Positions 26,363-35,598 of a DNA stretch of 64,000 nt are shown piece by piece. Made by a program: the position numbers and the translations under genes. The notes below the pieces were generated by a model. It had not been told where the DNA came from and made no database searches. It saw only the letters and a program-made list of their open reading frames with translations. The DNA comes from Enterovibrio coralii (GTDB taxonomy: Bacteria > Pseudomonadota > Gammaproteobacteria > Enterobacterales > Vibrionaceae): assembly GCF_001559595.1 (NCBI RefSeq), contig NZ_LNTY01000050.1, forward strand, positions 62,001-126,000, written 5' to 3'. Every line of letters begins with the position of its first letter. Position 1 is the first letter of the stretch.

Positions 26363-27013
26363 TTACTGCTTCTTGTGGGTGTTGTTTTCTCTCATTCGTC
26401 GTAAAAAGCCACCAAGATGCGCTTCCAGTGCATCAACACAGGCTTGTAGATCGCGATTCAATGCGGCTTCAAGTACTGCATGGTGTTCATCAACGACGTA
26501 TTTCCCTCGAAATCCCTCAGTACGAAGCTCCATCACAACAAACTGACGAAACTGGTCGTAAATCTGGCGGTGGTAATGCATGTGGAGCTCTGATTGGCAG
26601 GCACCGATCAAGGCAGCATGGAATTCGTAATCACAGCGATGCCACATCATGAAATATTCATCGATGTTCTCGCGCATCTTGCTCTCTACGTGTTCGAGTT
26701 TGTGGTGCGCTGCAACGAGGTTGCTTTCCCATTCCATATCACCATTTTCAAACGACGCTCTTGCCCCGTCCGTTTCAAGAAGAATGCGAAGGCGCGTGAG
26801 CTCCTCCATTTTTTGAATAGAGAAGCTCGCGACATGAAAGCCTTTTTGACCTTCAGCGATAACGAGCCCGTCGCTAGAGAGGCGGGTTAGGCACTCGCGC
26901 AATAGATTCACGCCACTTCCATAGCGTTCTTTGAGCGATTCCATCCTTAACCGACTTCCGGGTTCGAATTCCCCTTTGAGCAAGTCAGTGCGAAGTGTCT
27001 CGTACAGCGTCAT
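26363..27013 (-). CDS. GntR family transcriptional regulator (FCD/FadR subfamily)
   Basis: A 216-residue regulator. The N-terminal winged helix includes PGSRLRMESLKERYGSGVN and LTRLSSDGLVI, and the C-terminal all-helical FCD domain carries Asp/His positions that bind metal and an organic acid (DYEFHAALIGAC, DEHHAVLEA). It heads the minus-strand quinate operon, 36 bases before the MocA gene, and faces the dctQM genes across a 381-base divergent region. It is therefore well placed to control both uptake and breakdown. The ligand is probably a quinate-pathway acid (inference). Confidence 0.85.
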   Translation of the reverse strand: MTLYETLRTDLLKGEFEPGSRLRMESLKERYGSGVNLLRECLTRLSSDGLVIAEGQKGFHVASFSIQKMEELTRLRILLETDGARASFENGDMEWESNLVAAHHKLEHVESKMRENIDEYFMMWHRCDYEFHAALIGACQSELHMHYHRQIYDQFRQFVVMELRTEGFRGKYVVDEHHAVLEAALNRDLQACVDALEAHLGGFLRRMRENNTHKKQ

Positions 27014-27394
27014 GTGCTCAATCCCTTTGAGAGTGCAACGTCAGATGTCCAAGTCACGTCAGTGAGGCGTGTGCTTGGTACATTTCCATTCTCGCTTCCG
27101 CATCTGCAATTTTTTGTCTCGTTTTTATGAATTCACTATAAATCACAAAATATCCCTCAAAATGAAAAATTGGGGATGATTTAACAATTGAGACACATTT
27201 GGCCGTTAAGTGGCAGAAAGGATCGGCTAGGCTAGTTACAAGTTACACAAAGCGCGAAATCAATTGCGCACAGAAAAGCGGCACTAAGCCACTGATAGCA
27301 AGGGAGTGAAGTATGGAAGTACTCAAAGGCGGAGGTGTCGACTGCCTCCAAAATGGATTTGGAAACAAACGCGTAACAACTGAGAGGTGATGGC
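27014..27394. promoter_or_regulatory. Divergent regulatory region between gntR and dctQ
   Basis: This 381-base gap separates two divergent transcripts and should hold both promoters and the GntR operator. No obvious FadR-type palindrome was found. A 25-codon frame from ATG 27313 to a TGA at 27390 (MEVLKGGGVDCLQ...) follows a GGGAG ribosome-binding site and ends just before dctQ. Within it, GGAGG and CCTCC (27331-27349) can pair as a short hairpin. It could be a leader peptide, but evidence is slight. Confidence 0.35.
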
Positions 27395-27898
27395 GTGAAA
27401 ACTATTCTGCTTTGGTTACAGCGGATAGCGGATGGCGTTGCGGTTGTTATGTTAGCAGCAATGTTCCTAATTTTTTGTGCGCAGATTTTTGCTCGCTATG
27501 TCTTGAATGAACCGATTGGCTGGTCAGCAGAGATCCTGCTGACGCTTTGGCTATGGGTGATTTTCTGGGCTGGCGCATTTTGTCTGCGTCACAAAGATCA
27601 TATTCGCTTTGATCTGCTGTTTTTAAGTGTGCCTGGGAAGGTGCAACGTATTTTTCTTATCTTGTCGGCGTTAGGCATCATCATCGGATTTGGGATGAGC
27701 TTTCTGCCTACATGGGACTACATCACGTTCTACAAGATCAAGAAAAGTGCCATTTTGAAATGGCGTCTCGACTATGTATTCAGCATATACGGCGTATTCC
27801 TCGGCGCGATTATTCTCCGCTATGGCCTTGCACTGATTCAGTACTTGGATCCGAACTACAAAGTGCAAGATGACAAGGATGAGCAGGTGGAAGAATGA
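27395..27898 (+). CDS. dctQ: TRAP transporter small permease (DctQ)
   Basis: The small membrane subunit of a TRAP carboxylate transporter, 167 residues with four hydrophobic segments. It has the family pattern FCAQIFARYVLNEPIGWSAE and LWLWVIFWAGAF. The start is GTG 27395, with GAGAGG 8 bases upstream. Its stop overlaps the dctM start by 4 bases. No binding-protein gene is next to it. The orphan DctP at 5136 is a candidate partner. Context with the quinate operon suggests import of quinate, shikimate or a related aromatic acid, powered by the sodium or proton gradient. Confidence 0.88.
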   Translation: MKTILLWLQRIADGVAVVMLAAMFLIFCAQIFARYVLNEPIGWSAEILLTLWLWVIFWAGAFCLRHKDHIRFDLLFLSVPGKVQRIFLILSALGIIIGFGMSFLPTWDYITFYKIKKSAILKWRLDYVFSIYGVFLGAIILRYGLALIQYLDPNYKVQDDKDEQVEE

Positions 27899-29187
27899 GT
27901 TTAGCTTTAACACTTTGTCTGGTAACGGTACTGTTACTGGCGGCGTTTGGGACGCCGGTCTCTTTCTCAATGATCATTGGTGCCATCGTCTATTTGGCCG
28001 TCAGTGGTCAGGATTTAGCACTGGCTGGCGAGCAGATTATTCAGGGCTTTTATAACAGCTTTATCTTGCTGGCAGTTCCGCTTTTCATTGCAGCTGCGAA
28101 TATCATGAATGCAGGCAGCATCACAGATCGACTACTCCAATTTTGTGTCGCCATGGTTGGCCATTTTCGTGGCGGTCTTGGGCACGTTAACATCGTTTCT
28201 AGTTTGATCTTTTCAGGCATGTCAGGTTCTGCGGTAGCAGATGCTGCTGGGGTGGGGCGCGTTATCATTAATATGATGACCAAAGACGGCCGCTATCCGC
28301 CTTCTTATGCAGCAGCCATTACGGCAGCATCAGCAACCATTGGCCCGATCATTCCGCCTTCGATTCCTATGGTAATTTACGCCTTAGTATCAGATACCTC
28401 AGTCGGCTATCTGTTTATCGCTGGTTTGGTGCCAGGTCTGTTGATGGGCGTGGTATTGATGGGACTAAACGCCTACATGGCGACGAAAATGGATATCCCG
28501 AAAGAGCCAAAAACACCGGCGAAGGATATTCCAAGGATCACCATTCGTGCCTTGCCTACCTTGATGATGCCAGCGATTCTTCTGTTTGGTATTTATGGAG
28601 GCGTAACCACGCCAACTGAAGCGGCGGCAGTGGCTGCAGCTTATGCGTTAATTCTCGCGGTGGCATATCGCTCTATTAGCTTTAAGCAGCTTTACATGGC
28701 GTTGAAAGAAAGTGCCTATTCCTCCGCTTCTGTCGGTTTGGTTATTGGTTCTGCACTGATCTTCAACTACATCGTAGCGACTGAAAACGTACCCACGTCG
28801 ATTGCAAATCTGATTGCAGCAGCAGACCTTTCGCCATTGCAGTTCTTGCTCATCGTAAACCTGATTTACTTAGGGCTGGGCTTCTTGCTTGATGCGACGA
28901 CGGTTATTTTGGTTATCGTGCCGCTATTTGTGCCAGCTTGTCGTGAACTCGGGATCGACTTGGTTCACTTTGGAGTGGTGACCATTGTTAACCTAATGAT
29001 TGGTCTTATAACACCACCTTATGGCGTGCTGCTTTTCGTGATAAATGGCACCACCAAGATTCCGTTAGCAGGGATTATAAAACAGGTGATTCCGTTTATC
29101 TTCGTACTGCTTGGTGCCTTGTTGGTGATGATCTTATTCCCAGACCTTGTGCTAACCATGCCAAGGCTGATGGGATATCAAGGTTAG
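27895..29187 (+). CDS. dctM: TRAP transporter large permease (DctM)
   Basis: The large membrane subunit that forms the transport path, 430 residues and about 12 membrane spans. Family features are NIVSSLIFSGMSGSAVADAA near the first third and GPIIPPSIPMVIYA, followed by GVTTPTEAAAVAAAYAL in the second half. The length is normal. It overlaps dctQ (ATGA) and is followed by a strong terminator, so dctQM is a two-gene transcript. Substrate specificity is set by the binding protein, which is not encoded here. Confidence 0.9.
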   Translation: MSLALTLCLVTVLLLAAFGTPVSFSMIIGAIVYLAVSGQDLALAGEQIIQGFYNSFILLAVPLFIAAANIMNAGSITDRLLQFCVAMVGHFRGGLGHVNIVSSLIFSGMSGSAVADAAGVGRVIINMMTKDGRYPPSYAAAITAASATIGPIIPPSIPMVIYALVSDTSVGYLFIAGLVPGLLMGVVLMGLNAYMATKMDIPKEPKTPAKDIPRITIRALPTLMMPAILLFGIYGGVTTPTEAAAVAAAYALILAVAYRSISFKQLYMALKESAYSSASVGLVIGSALIFNYIVATENVPTSIANLIAAADLSPLQFLLIVNLIYLGLGFLLDATTVILVIVPLFVPACRELGIDLVHFGVVTIVNLMIGLITPPYGVLLFVINGTTKIPLAGIIKQVIPFIFVLLGALLVMILFPDLVLTMPRLMGYQG

Positions 29188-29200
29188 CCAGATTACTCCA

Positions 29201-29233
29201 AAAAAGAAAAGGCCGATGAGGCCTTTTCTTTTT
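29201..29233 (+). terminator. Intrinsic terminator after dctM
   Basis: AAAAAGAAAAGGCC (29201-29214) and GGCCTTTTCTTTTT (29220-29233) pair over 14 bp with the loop GATGA, ending in a T-rich run. It lies 14 bases after the dctM stop codon. Confidence 0.8.
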
Positions 29234-29286
29234 CCTGTGTGTAGGCCTATGGTTACTCTCTATCCCAATTGAGAAAGCAGGCATTT

Positions 29287-29997
29287 ATGTCTCAGTCTAA
29301 ATTTCAGCTCTACTATTGGCCATTGCCTTTTCGTGGTTGTTTCGTCAGTTACCTATTTGCCTATAAAGGCGAACCGCTAGAGATGTTCACTGACCATGAT
29401 GTGATACGCGGCTTGATATCAAAACCACCTTCGGAGCAAGAAAACACGCCATTTACTGGTCCGCCTTTGCTGATTGAAAAAGAAACGGGTCTATCGATTA
29501 GCCAAACACCTGCAATTGTTTTGTATGTTTCTGGCCTTTTAGGCTTGAAGCCGAAAGACGAATTTGATGCTGCCATGTGCATGAAAATACTCATGGATTG
29601 CAATGATGTATTGATGGAAATTTGTCGCTATAACGGCGAAATGATGTGGGATCGTGAAAGCTGGCGAAACTTTCGAACCAAACGCCTTCCTAGATGGATG
29701 ACGGTGTTTGAAGAAATGCTTATAAGAGGCCATTTTGGAAAACCTGCAGTGAGTTACGCTGATATTGGCGTGTTCGCGCTGTTTGGCAATATGACACGCT
29801 GTTTACCAGAGCTAGATGCAGACTTGAAAGCGCATGCGCCAGGCGTTTACGCCCACTGCAAGAAAATTGGTGCACACCCATCGCTTGCAGCATTTGTCAA
29901 AGGACAAGAGGAGGCTTACGGCAAGCTCTACTGTGGCGGACAGATTGAGGCTTCTATCCGAGAGATGCTTGAACAAGATAAAAGAGATTTGGGGTAG
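29287..29997 (+). CDS. Glutathione S-transferase-like protein
   Basis: A cytoplasmic 236-residue protein with the GST layout. The N-terminal thioredoxin-like domain (FQLYYWPLPFRGCFVSYLFA, then GPPLLIEKETGLSISQTPAI with the glutathione-binding SQTPAI segment) is followed by the helical C-terminal domain. An earlier in-frame start at 29269 exists. ATG 29287 is better placed behind AAAGCAGG. The gene is a single transcript between two terminators or gaps. The substrate is unknown, and the aromatic cluster next door may be coincidental. Confidence 0.75.
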   Translation: MSQSKFQLYYWPLPFRGCFVSYLFAYKGEPLEMFTDHDVIRGLISKPPSEQENTPFTGPPLLIEKETGLSISQTPAIVLYVSGLLGLKPKDEFDAAMCMKILMDCNDVLMEICRYNGEMMWDRESWRNFRTKRLPRWMTVFEEMLIRGHFGKPAVSYADIGVFALFGNMTRCLPELDADLKAHAPGVYAHCKKIGAHPSLAAFVKGQEEAYGKLYCGGQIEASIREMLEQDKRDLG

Positions 29998-30072
29998 CTG
30001 CTTGTACAAAAATGGATAACGTATTGGATTTCATGCTCATGATATACTTATCCTTTTTACTGATAGCTCCTT

Positions 30073-30612
30073 ATGATTTACGAGCATTTTAAAGGTAAGT
30101 TTGAAGTTGAATTAAAGTTCAGACTCACATCAAAAGACGCCTTCTTAGCGCATCTAAAAAGCATTCCTCATGAGGTGATGCTTGAAGATAACACAGAGTG
30201 TGATTGGTATTTCGACACGTCAGACAGGGTATTGAAATCCCAAGGAAAGAGCGTGTGTATTCGCACCATGGAACCTTCGGGGATCAAGCTTTGGATTGTG
30301 AAAGGCCCTGAAACTGACCGATGCGAAGCGACGAACATTACAAATGCGGATAACGCAAAGAGCATGCTTCAAACGATGGGCTATGAGGTGTCATTAAAAG
30401 CGCAGAAAACCAGAAGTATTTACTTTGTGGGTAAGTTTCATATCACGGTAGATGCCCTTGAAGGCATTGGTGATTTCGCAGAGTTCGCCATCATGACGGA
30501 TGATGAAAGCTTATTGGATGCGTATAAGAGCGAATTAGAATCACTTGCTGCTGACTTTGGTTTAGCAGCAGAGCACCGTGAATTTCGCTCGTATCGAGAC
30601 ATGTATGCGTAA
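30073..30612 (+). CDS. CYTH domain protein, class IV adenylate cyclase type (CyaB-like)
   Basis: A 179-residue protein of the CYTH (triphosphate tunnel) superfamily. The signature ExExK near the N-terminus is FEVELKFRL. Further acidic and basic tunnel residues follow (CDWYFDT, VCIRTME, LWIVKGPE, FAEFAIM). Length and pattern match class IV adenylate cyclases such as Aeromonas CyaB and also thiamine triphosphatases. The two cannot be separated by sequence alone. It is a lone gene followed by a strong terminator. Confidence 0.75.
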   Translation: MIYEHFKGKFEVELKFRLTSKDAFLAHLKSIPHEVMLEDNTECDWYFDTSDRVLKSQGKSVCIRTMEPSGIKLWIVKGPETDRCEATNITNADNAKSMLQTMGYEVSLKAQKTRSIYFVGKFHITVDALEGIGDFAEFAIMTDDESLLDAYKSELESLAADFGLAAEHREFRSYRDMYA

Positions 30613-30630
30613 TAGGTAAATCATAAAGAA

Positions 30631-30655
30631 AAGCCCCTGAATTCAGGGGCTTTTT
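30631..30655. terminator. Intrinsic terminator between CYTH gene and lipoprotein gene
   Basis: AAGCCCCTGAATTCAGGGGCTT (30631-30652) is a perfect 22-base palindrome followed by TTT on the plus strand and TTCTTT on the minus strand. It serves the convergent CYTH and lipoprotein genes. Confidence 0.8.
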
Positions 30656-30662
30656 ATTTCGG

Positions 30663-31801
30663 TTAGTCTTCAGATGAAATCTTACGTGCGACGTGATCAT
30701 TACCAATGATCATGCCTTCAACTTCTACCTTGTTGCCAATGAGTGAGTCGAAGCTTAAACCGTCTTCATACTCAGTGTTGGCGTCTGTGAAGATGGTTTT
30801 ACCTTTCATTTTGAAGGATTTTGCATCGCTGTCGATATCGCTGATGTATCCTTCGAAATCGAATTCGTAATCGTCCCAATCAAAGTCGAAATCAAAATCG
30901 TCTTCAAATTCGATTTCTTTTGCCACGGTGCGTTGGTTCTTGGTGACATATTCAACTTCAACGTTCACACCTGGCGCAACTGGGATTTGCTGCCATCATC
31001 AAATTCAGTCGATGGTAGGATGTCAAATTGGCCACGGTAGTTCACTTCAAAGCGACTGTAATCGTTCGCTACCCAAGTCACGACGCCCTCAATTTCACCT
31101 TTGCCGTTGATGCTATTAAATGCTTTCAGTTTGATAGATTCAGCAATCAACTGGCCCGTAGACTCGTTATAGCTTCCCAGTACTTCCGCCCACGCACCAT
31201 TGCGCAGTTTTTTGATGTTGTTCACCAGTCTGTCATCGAATAAGACGGTGAGTGAACTGCCCAATTTGAAGGTGTTATTTTCAAAGTTAACTGCAGAAAC
31301 ACGACCTTCTGCTTCAGCCATTCCATTTGAGTCATATTCGAACTTAACAACAGAGAGTACTTTGTAACCCATGTTTGCGGACGGCAGGGTCGAAACCATT
31401 ACCCAATCGCCATTCTGGATTTTTGGAGACAGGGAAATAAATTTAAGTTCAACACCGCTGACCTTAAATGTGCCTTGAAGACGGTCTATGTGCGTGATCT
31501 TACCGGTGAACGTTGGGTCTAACTCGACGTTTGCACTCGTGATTGATCGACCGTTGGTGTTCAGAGCTACCATCATGTTTGGCGTCAACATGTCGTTTTG
31601 TAGCGATTGACCTTGATAAGCCACGGTGCCAACGTCGTAAGTTTGGTTATTAACCGTGATTCTTGAACCAGAGACTTGTTCAATTTTGCCTTCAACCGAC
31701 ATGGCAGAAGCAGGAGACGTGGTGGTATTGCCACTATCGCTGCCACCGCCACACGCTGTCAATGCGAGAGTAAAGAGAGGGAAAAGCGCGTAACGTTTCA
31801 T
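30663..31801 (-). CDS. DUF5666-type lipoprotein, frame broken near 30987
   Basis: An exported lipoprotein of about 379 residues. The signal peptide ends in the lipobox LTAC (MKRYALFPLFTLALTACGGG). The mature part repeats an OB-like beta module, for example GKIEQVSGSRITVNNQ, GKITHIDRLQGTFKVSG, GRVSAVNFENNTFKLG and GYISDIDSDAKSFKMKG. This is the arrangement of DUF5666 repeats. The frame shifts at a run of three A (30986-30988 on the opposite strand). A fourth A restores GSKIPVAPGVNVEVEY and joins both parts. An acidic stretch (EFEDDFDFDFDWDDYEF) precedes the last repeat. Function unknown; the gene stands alone. Confidence 0.75.
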
Positions 31802-31900
31802 ATTGAAAGCCTTATAAAGAATGGGGTGTTGAAAACGCGCGCGGAATGTAGCTTTGGATTGTCTGGGGATTTCTAGGGAAATGTCGGGGTTTTGCTAACT

Positions 31901-31958
31901 CAAGCTCTGAAAATCAGAGACTTGAAGCAATGTCACACATAAGGAGTGTGCCATTGCT
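31901..31958. repeat. Two adjacent hairpins
   Basis: The first pairs CAAG-CTCTGA (31901-31910) with TCAGAG-A-CTTG (31914-31924), with one bulged base. The second pairs AGCAATGTCACAC (31926-31938) with GTGTGCCATTGCT (31946-31958), with one mismatch in 13. They lie between the convergent ends of no genes: the lipoprotein promoter is on one side and the end of dld-II on the other. They could end the lactate operon or belong to a small RNA. Confidence 0.4.
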
Positions 31959-32026
31959 CAATCTATAAACAAAGGGTGAAAATTCAGCCTTTGTCAGTAT
32001 AAAACGTTCTGAAGGGTTGGCGAGGG

Positions 32027-34907
32027 CTACTCACTCATCACTTCTGTTTTGGCTTCCGGGACTTCTCTGTGCGGTTTTCTCGAAACAGGACAAGAAACCT
32101 CGTCGAGTAAATACAAAATAGAGCTATATGGAATGCCCGCGTGATGTGTTAACCCAATCTCGCAGGTTCGACTGTTGCTAAAGCCGCGTGTGCAATTTTC
32201 GGGTATCTGATCTTTCAAAGGGGCTGTGGCTGCCGCATTGAGTTCGGGCGTAAAAAAGCCCTTGTCGCCGGCAAAACCGCAGCATTCAATGTGCTCGGGT
32301 ACGACAACACGTTTAGCGCAGGCTTTTGCGAGGTTTAATAATGAATCCGCTAAGCCCATGCGTCGTGTGCTGCAGGTAATGTGAAGCATCACGGTTTCAT
32401 CTACGGGCGTAATCGCTAAGTCTTCCAGTAAAAACTTAATCACGAACTCAGAAGGTTCATAAATCTCAAGCGGGAAAGAGAACTGCTCTTTACTGATTTT
32501 CACGCAAGGCTGGTATCTATGAGAACGGGGAGCTTACCCAACTCACTGGCTTGCCAAAGAGCGGCTTCTAGGCGGTAGCTTTTCTCTTTGAAAATGTCCT
32601 TCATGCCTTTACTGTCGTAAGGCATGCCGCAGCACTGTTCATCTAGCCGTTTGGGAATAATGACTTGATATCCTGCGCGCTCTAGGAGTGACATTGTCAC
32701 TTCTGTTAGGGTTCTGTCTTCATCACTTTTAATGTCATTGCCCATATTACGACTGGCACAAGAAGGGTAATAAACAACGCGCTTAGCTTTCCATGACTCG
32801 CTGGTTTTCGGTGTATGAGTGTTCGCGGTTGGATAATCTGGGTGCCATTCTGGTGTGCTGCCGTTGGATAGTTTTCGTAATCCGTTGACGGTTTTATCAA
32901 GGGCCTTTTCGCCAAGTATTTTTTGCATGCTTGCATTGGCTTTGAGTCCAAAGCGCGCGATTGCGGTTGTTGCACCGAAGTGATTGGCAGTCCAAGACGC
33001 GATAGGCGTGAAACGCTTGTATTTCTCGGTTCTCACTTGCTTGATTAAATCGCCAGTGTTTATTCCAACGGGACAGCGATCGGCACACAAGCCCGTTGCT
33101 GCGCAGGTATCAACGCCAAGGTAGTTGAACGTTTTCTCCAATGCTTTGTATTTTTCACTTTGGTCATCATGTTTGAGTCGCTGCATTTCTCTATAAAGCA
33201 CGATGCGCTGGCGTGGAGATAAAGAGAGAGTGCGGGAAGGACATACTGCTTCACAGAAGCCGCATTCGATACAGCGATCGATCAACGCATCAGCTTTTGG
33301 CATCGGCTTCAAGTGAGTAATGTGCGCATTCGGATTGTCGTTGATGATCACTCCTGGATTAAGCAGGCCTTTGGGGTCAAACAGGGCTTTAATTTGACAC
33401 ATCAATCTGTAGGCGTGGGCTCCCCATTCTAGTTCTACATACGGAGCCATGTTACGCCCCGTGCCGTGCTCTGCTTTGAGTGAACCTTGGTATTTCACTG
33501 CCACAAGCTGTGCCACGGCATCCATGAAGGCTCCGTAGCGTTCCACTTCCACCTCGGAGTCAAAACCTTGAGTGAAAACGAAGTGCAGGTTTCCTTCAAG
33601 GGCATGGCCAAAAATGATCGCTTCGTTGTAGGCGTACTCATCAAACAAGGCTTGAAGCTCTCGCACACCCGCAGCCAAACGTTCAACAGGAAACGCAACA
33701 TCTTCAATGATGACAGTTGTGCCTGCCTCTCTAACGGCGCCAACTGCAGGGAACATACCTTTGCGAATGCCCCAGAGTGTATTTACGGTGTCGGCATCGG
33801 ATGTGAACATGACTTGATGTGGAATATCGAATGCGGATATCGCCGCCATTATGGTTCGGCATTGTTGGTAGAGTTCATCCTCACTTGCGGCTCGACTTTC
33901 GACCAGCAGGGCACTGTGTTCAAGCGTAAGGGTTGGCATGAAATCGGGCATGCCAGGCTTATCGGCGACGGATTGAAGAGCGCGTCCGTCCATCATTTCT
34001 ACCGCTGACACTGGCGTGCTCGCCAGAATGGACACGGCATTGGATGCACTTTCAATGTCATTAAAAACAAGGAGTGCAGACGCTTTGTTTGGGTGCTCAA
34101 TGACGGTGTTATAGGTAATTTCCGCAATGAATCCGAGTGTACCTTCAGAGCCCACCATCAAATGGGTGAGCACATCAATGGGATCGCTGAAATCAACCAA
34201 GGCATTCAATGCATATCCGGTGGTGTTTTTGAGTCGATATTTATGTTGGATACGTTCGGATAGTGCCGAATCTGCTTTCACTTCATCGCAAAGTGTCGCA
34301 ATGCCATCCAGCAGGTCTTTATGGCTGTTTCTAAATTGGCGTACTGATTCATCATCGCCGGTATTTAATACGGTGCCGTCATGAAGCACTAAGGTCATGG
34401 CATCGACGGTTTTATAGGTGTTCTGCGCTGTGCCGCAGCACATACCACTGGCGTTGTTTGCCGCGATACCGCCAATTTTACAACTGTTGATTGAAGCGGG
34501 GTCTGGGCCAATCTTTCTCTGGAAAGGAATGAGGTATTTATTGGCATCTGCGCCAATCACCCCGGGTTGGAGCTTGATCCTTTTTCCGTCTTCCAATGTT
34601 TCATGGTCACGCCAATTGTCAGTAAGGGTGATTAAAACGGAATCGGAAACGGCTTGACCGGAAAGGCTGGTGCCTGCGGCTCGGAACGTGAATGGAATAT
34701 TGGCATTACCACAAGTTTGAATAATAAAAACGATGTCTTCGAGATTATCTGCCTGAACAATCAGTTCTGGGATCATCCTGTAGAAACTGGCATCGGTGCC
34801 ATAAGCCAGACGCTTAGCATCGTCGTTGATGATGCGTGATTCAGGTATCCGTTCGCGTAAACGTGATGTCAGCGCGTCGTAATCTTCTTTTCTCGCTTCC
34901 CTGCCAT
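32027..34907 (-). CDS. dld: FAD/Fe-S D-lactate dehydrogenase, frame broken near 32508 and 34902
   Basis: A membrane-linked D-lactate oxidising flavoprotein of the Dld-II type, about 960 residues after adding one base at each of two breaks. Order of domains: FAD-binding PCMH domain (FRAAGTSLSGQAVSDS, GIAANNASGMCCG), FAD-linked C-terminal domain, 4Fe-4S ferredoxin motifs (CIECGFCEAVCPS, CAATGLCADRCPVG), then two CCG domains (CCGMPYDSKG, CCGFAGDKG). ATG 34907 lies 5 bases after the lldG stop with AAGGAA as ribosome-binding site. Its frame joins the main part by one missing base near 34902. A second break near 32508 separates the last 157 residues. The layout with lldE, lldF and lldG matches the Shewanella dld-II lldEFG cluster. 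Confidence 0.85.
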
Positions 34908-34911
34908 TTGC

Positions 34912-35598
34912 TTATTCCTTCACGATAAATACGATGAGGCGTTTCGGCCCGTGTGCGCCATACGCCAACGTTTGTTGGATGTCGGCGGTCTTTGAAGGGC
35001 CAGAAATCAGAAGCAGGTTTGTGGGCGGTGTAGTTTCCCATCCTGCCTGTTTCCAAAACGGTGTAGTCATTAGCTCGCTAAAATGCGAAACAATGGCACT
35101 TTCCCGTATGATAGCAATGTGAGTGGGCGGGACGAGTGACAAGGCTCGAGGTTCTTGTTCACCAGTTACCGTAGCCAGCGTGCCTGTATCGGCAATGCCC
35201 GCACCGACAAACGTAATTCCTGCCTCGATGTCGTTAAACAGGGCATGCTTAAACGTGTCTATGGTTTGGTCATAAACATGGATCTGCGTATGTTCGCATG
35301 CCGAGGCTAACGCATCGGCGAGAGGATTGCTTTTTCCTGCTAGAACCTGCCTGAATCCTTCTGCATTGATAAAGGTCGCCACGTCTTTTGCCAAATCAGT
35401 TTCCGTGGTTTCTATTATCTCTGCATGACTCGCGGACAGCTTTTGGATAAACCGCTGCGTGCGTTCTGATTGGTCGTCAGATTGCCACGCTTGCCAATCA
35501 GGCAAGGGAACATCGATGTGTTGTCGTGGTGCCGATTTGAGACGAGCGAAGATGGCCTCACGTGCGGCATTGGTGCGTGTTTGACGTTCTGTAGTCAT
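34912..35598 (-). CDS. lldG: L-lactate utilisation protein G (LUD domain)
   Basis: A 228-residue LUD-domain protein, one of three subunits of the iron-sulfur L-lactate dehydrogenase LldEFG (LutABC), which sends electrons to the quinone pool. ITFVGAGIADTGTLATVTGE is the LUD core, and ALSLVPPTHIAII a second conserved strand. The start is ATG 35598, overlapping the lldF stop by 4 bases. An upstream open frame to 35676 runs through lldF and is not needed. Gene order lldE-lldF-lldG-dld on the minus strand is one operon. Confidence 0.85.
   Translation of the reverse strand: MTTERQTRTNAAREAIFARLKSAPRQHIDVPLPDWQAWQSDDQSERTQRFIQKLSASHAEIIETTETDLAKDVATFINAEGFRQVLAGKSNPLADALASACEHTQIHVYDQTIDTFKHALFNDIEAGITFVGAGIADTGTLATVTGEQEPRALSLVPPTHIAIIRESAIVSHFSELMTTPFWKQAGWETTPPTNLLLISGPSKTADIQQTLAYGAHGPKRLIVFIVKE

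Noticed and set aside
33487-34008. 173-codon open frame on the plus strand
   Set aside because: It is antisense to the dld-II gene, whose domains are clear.
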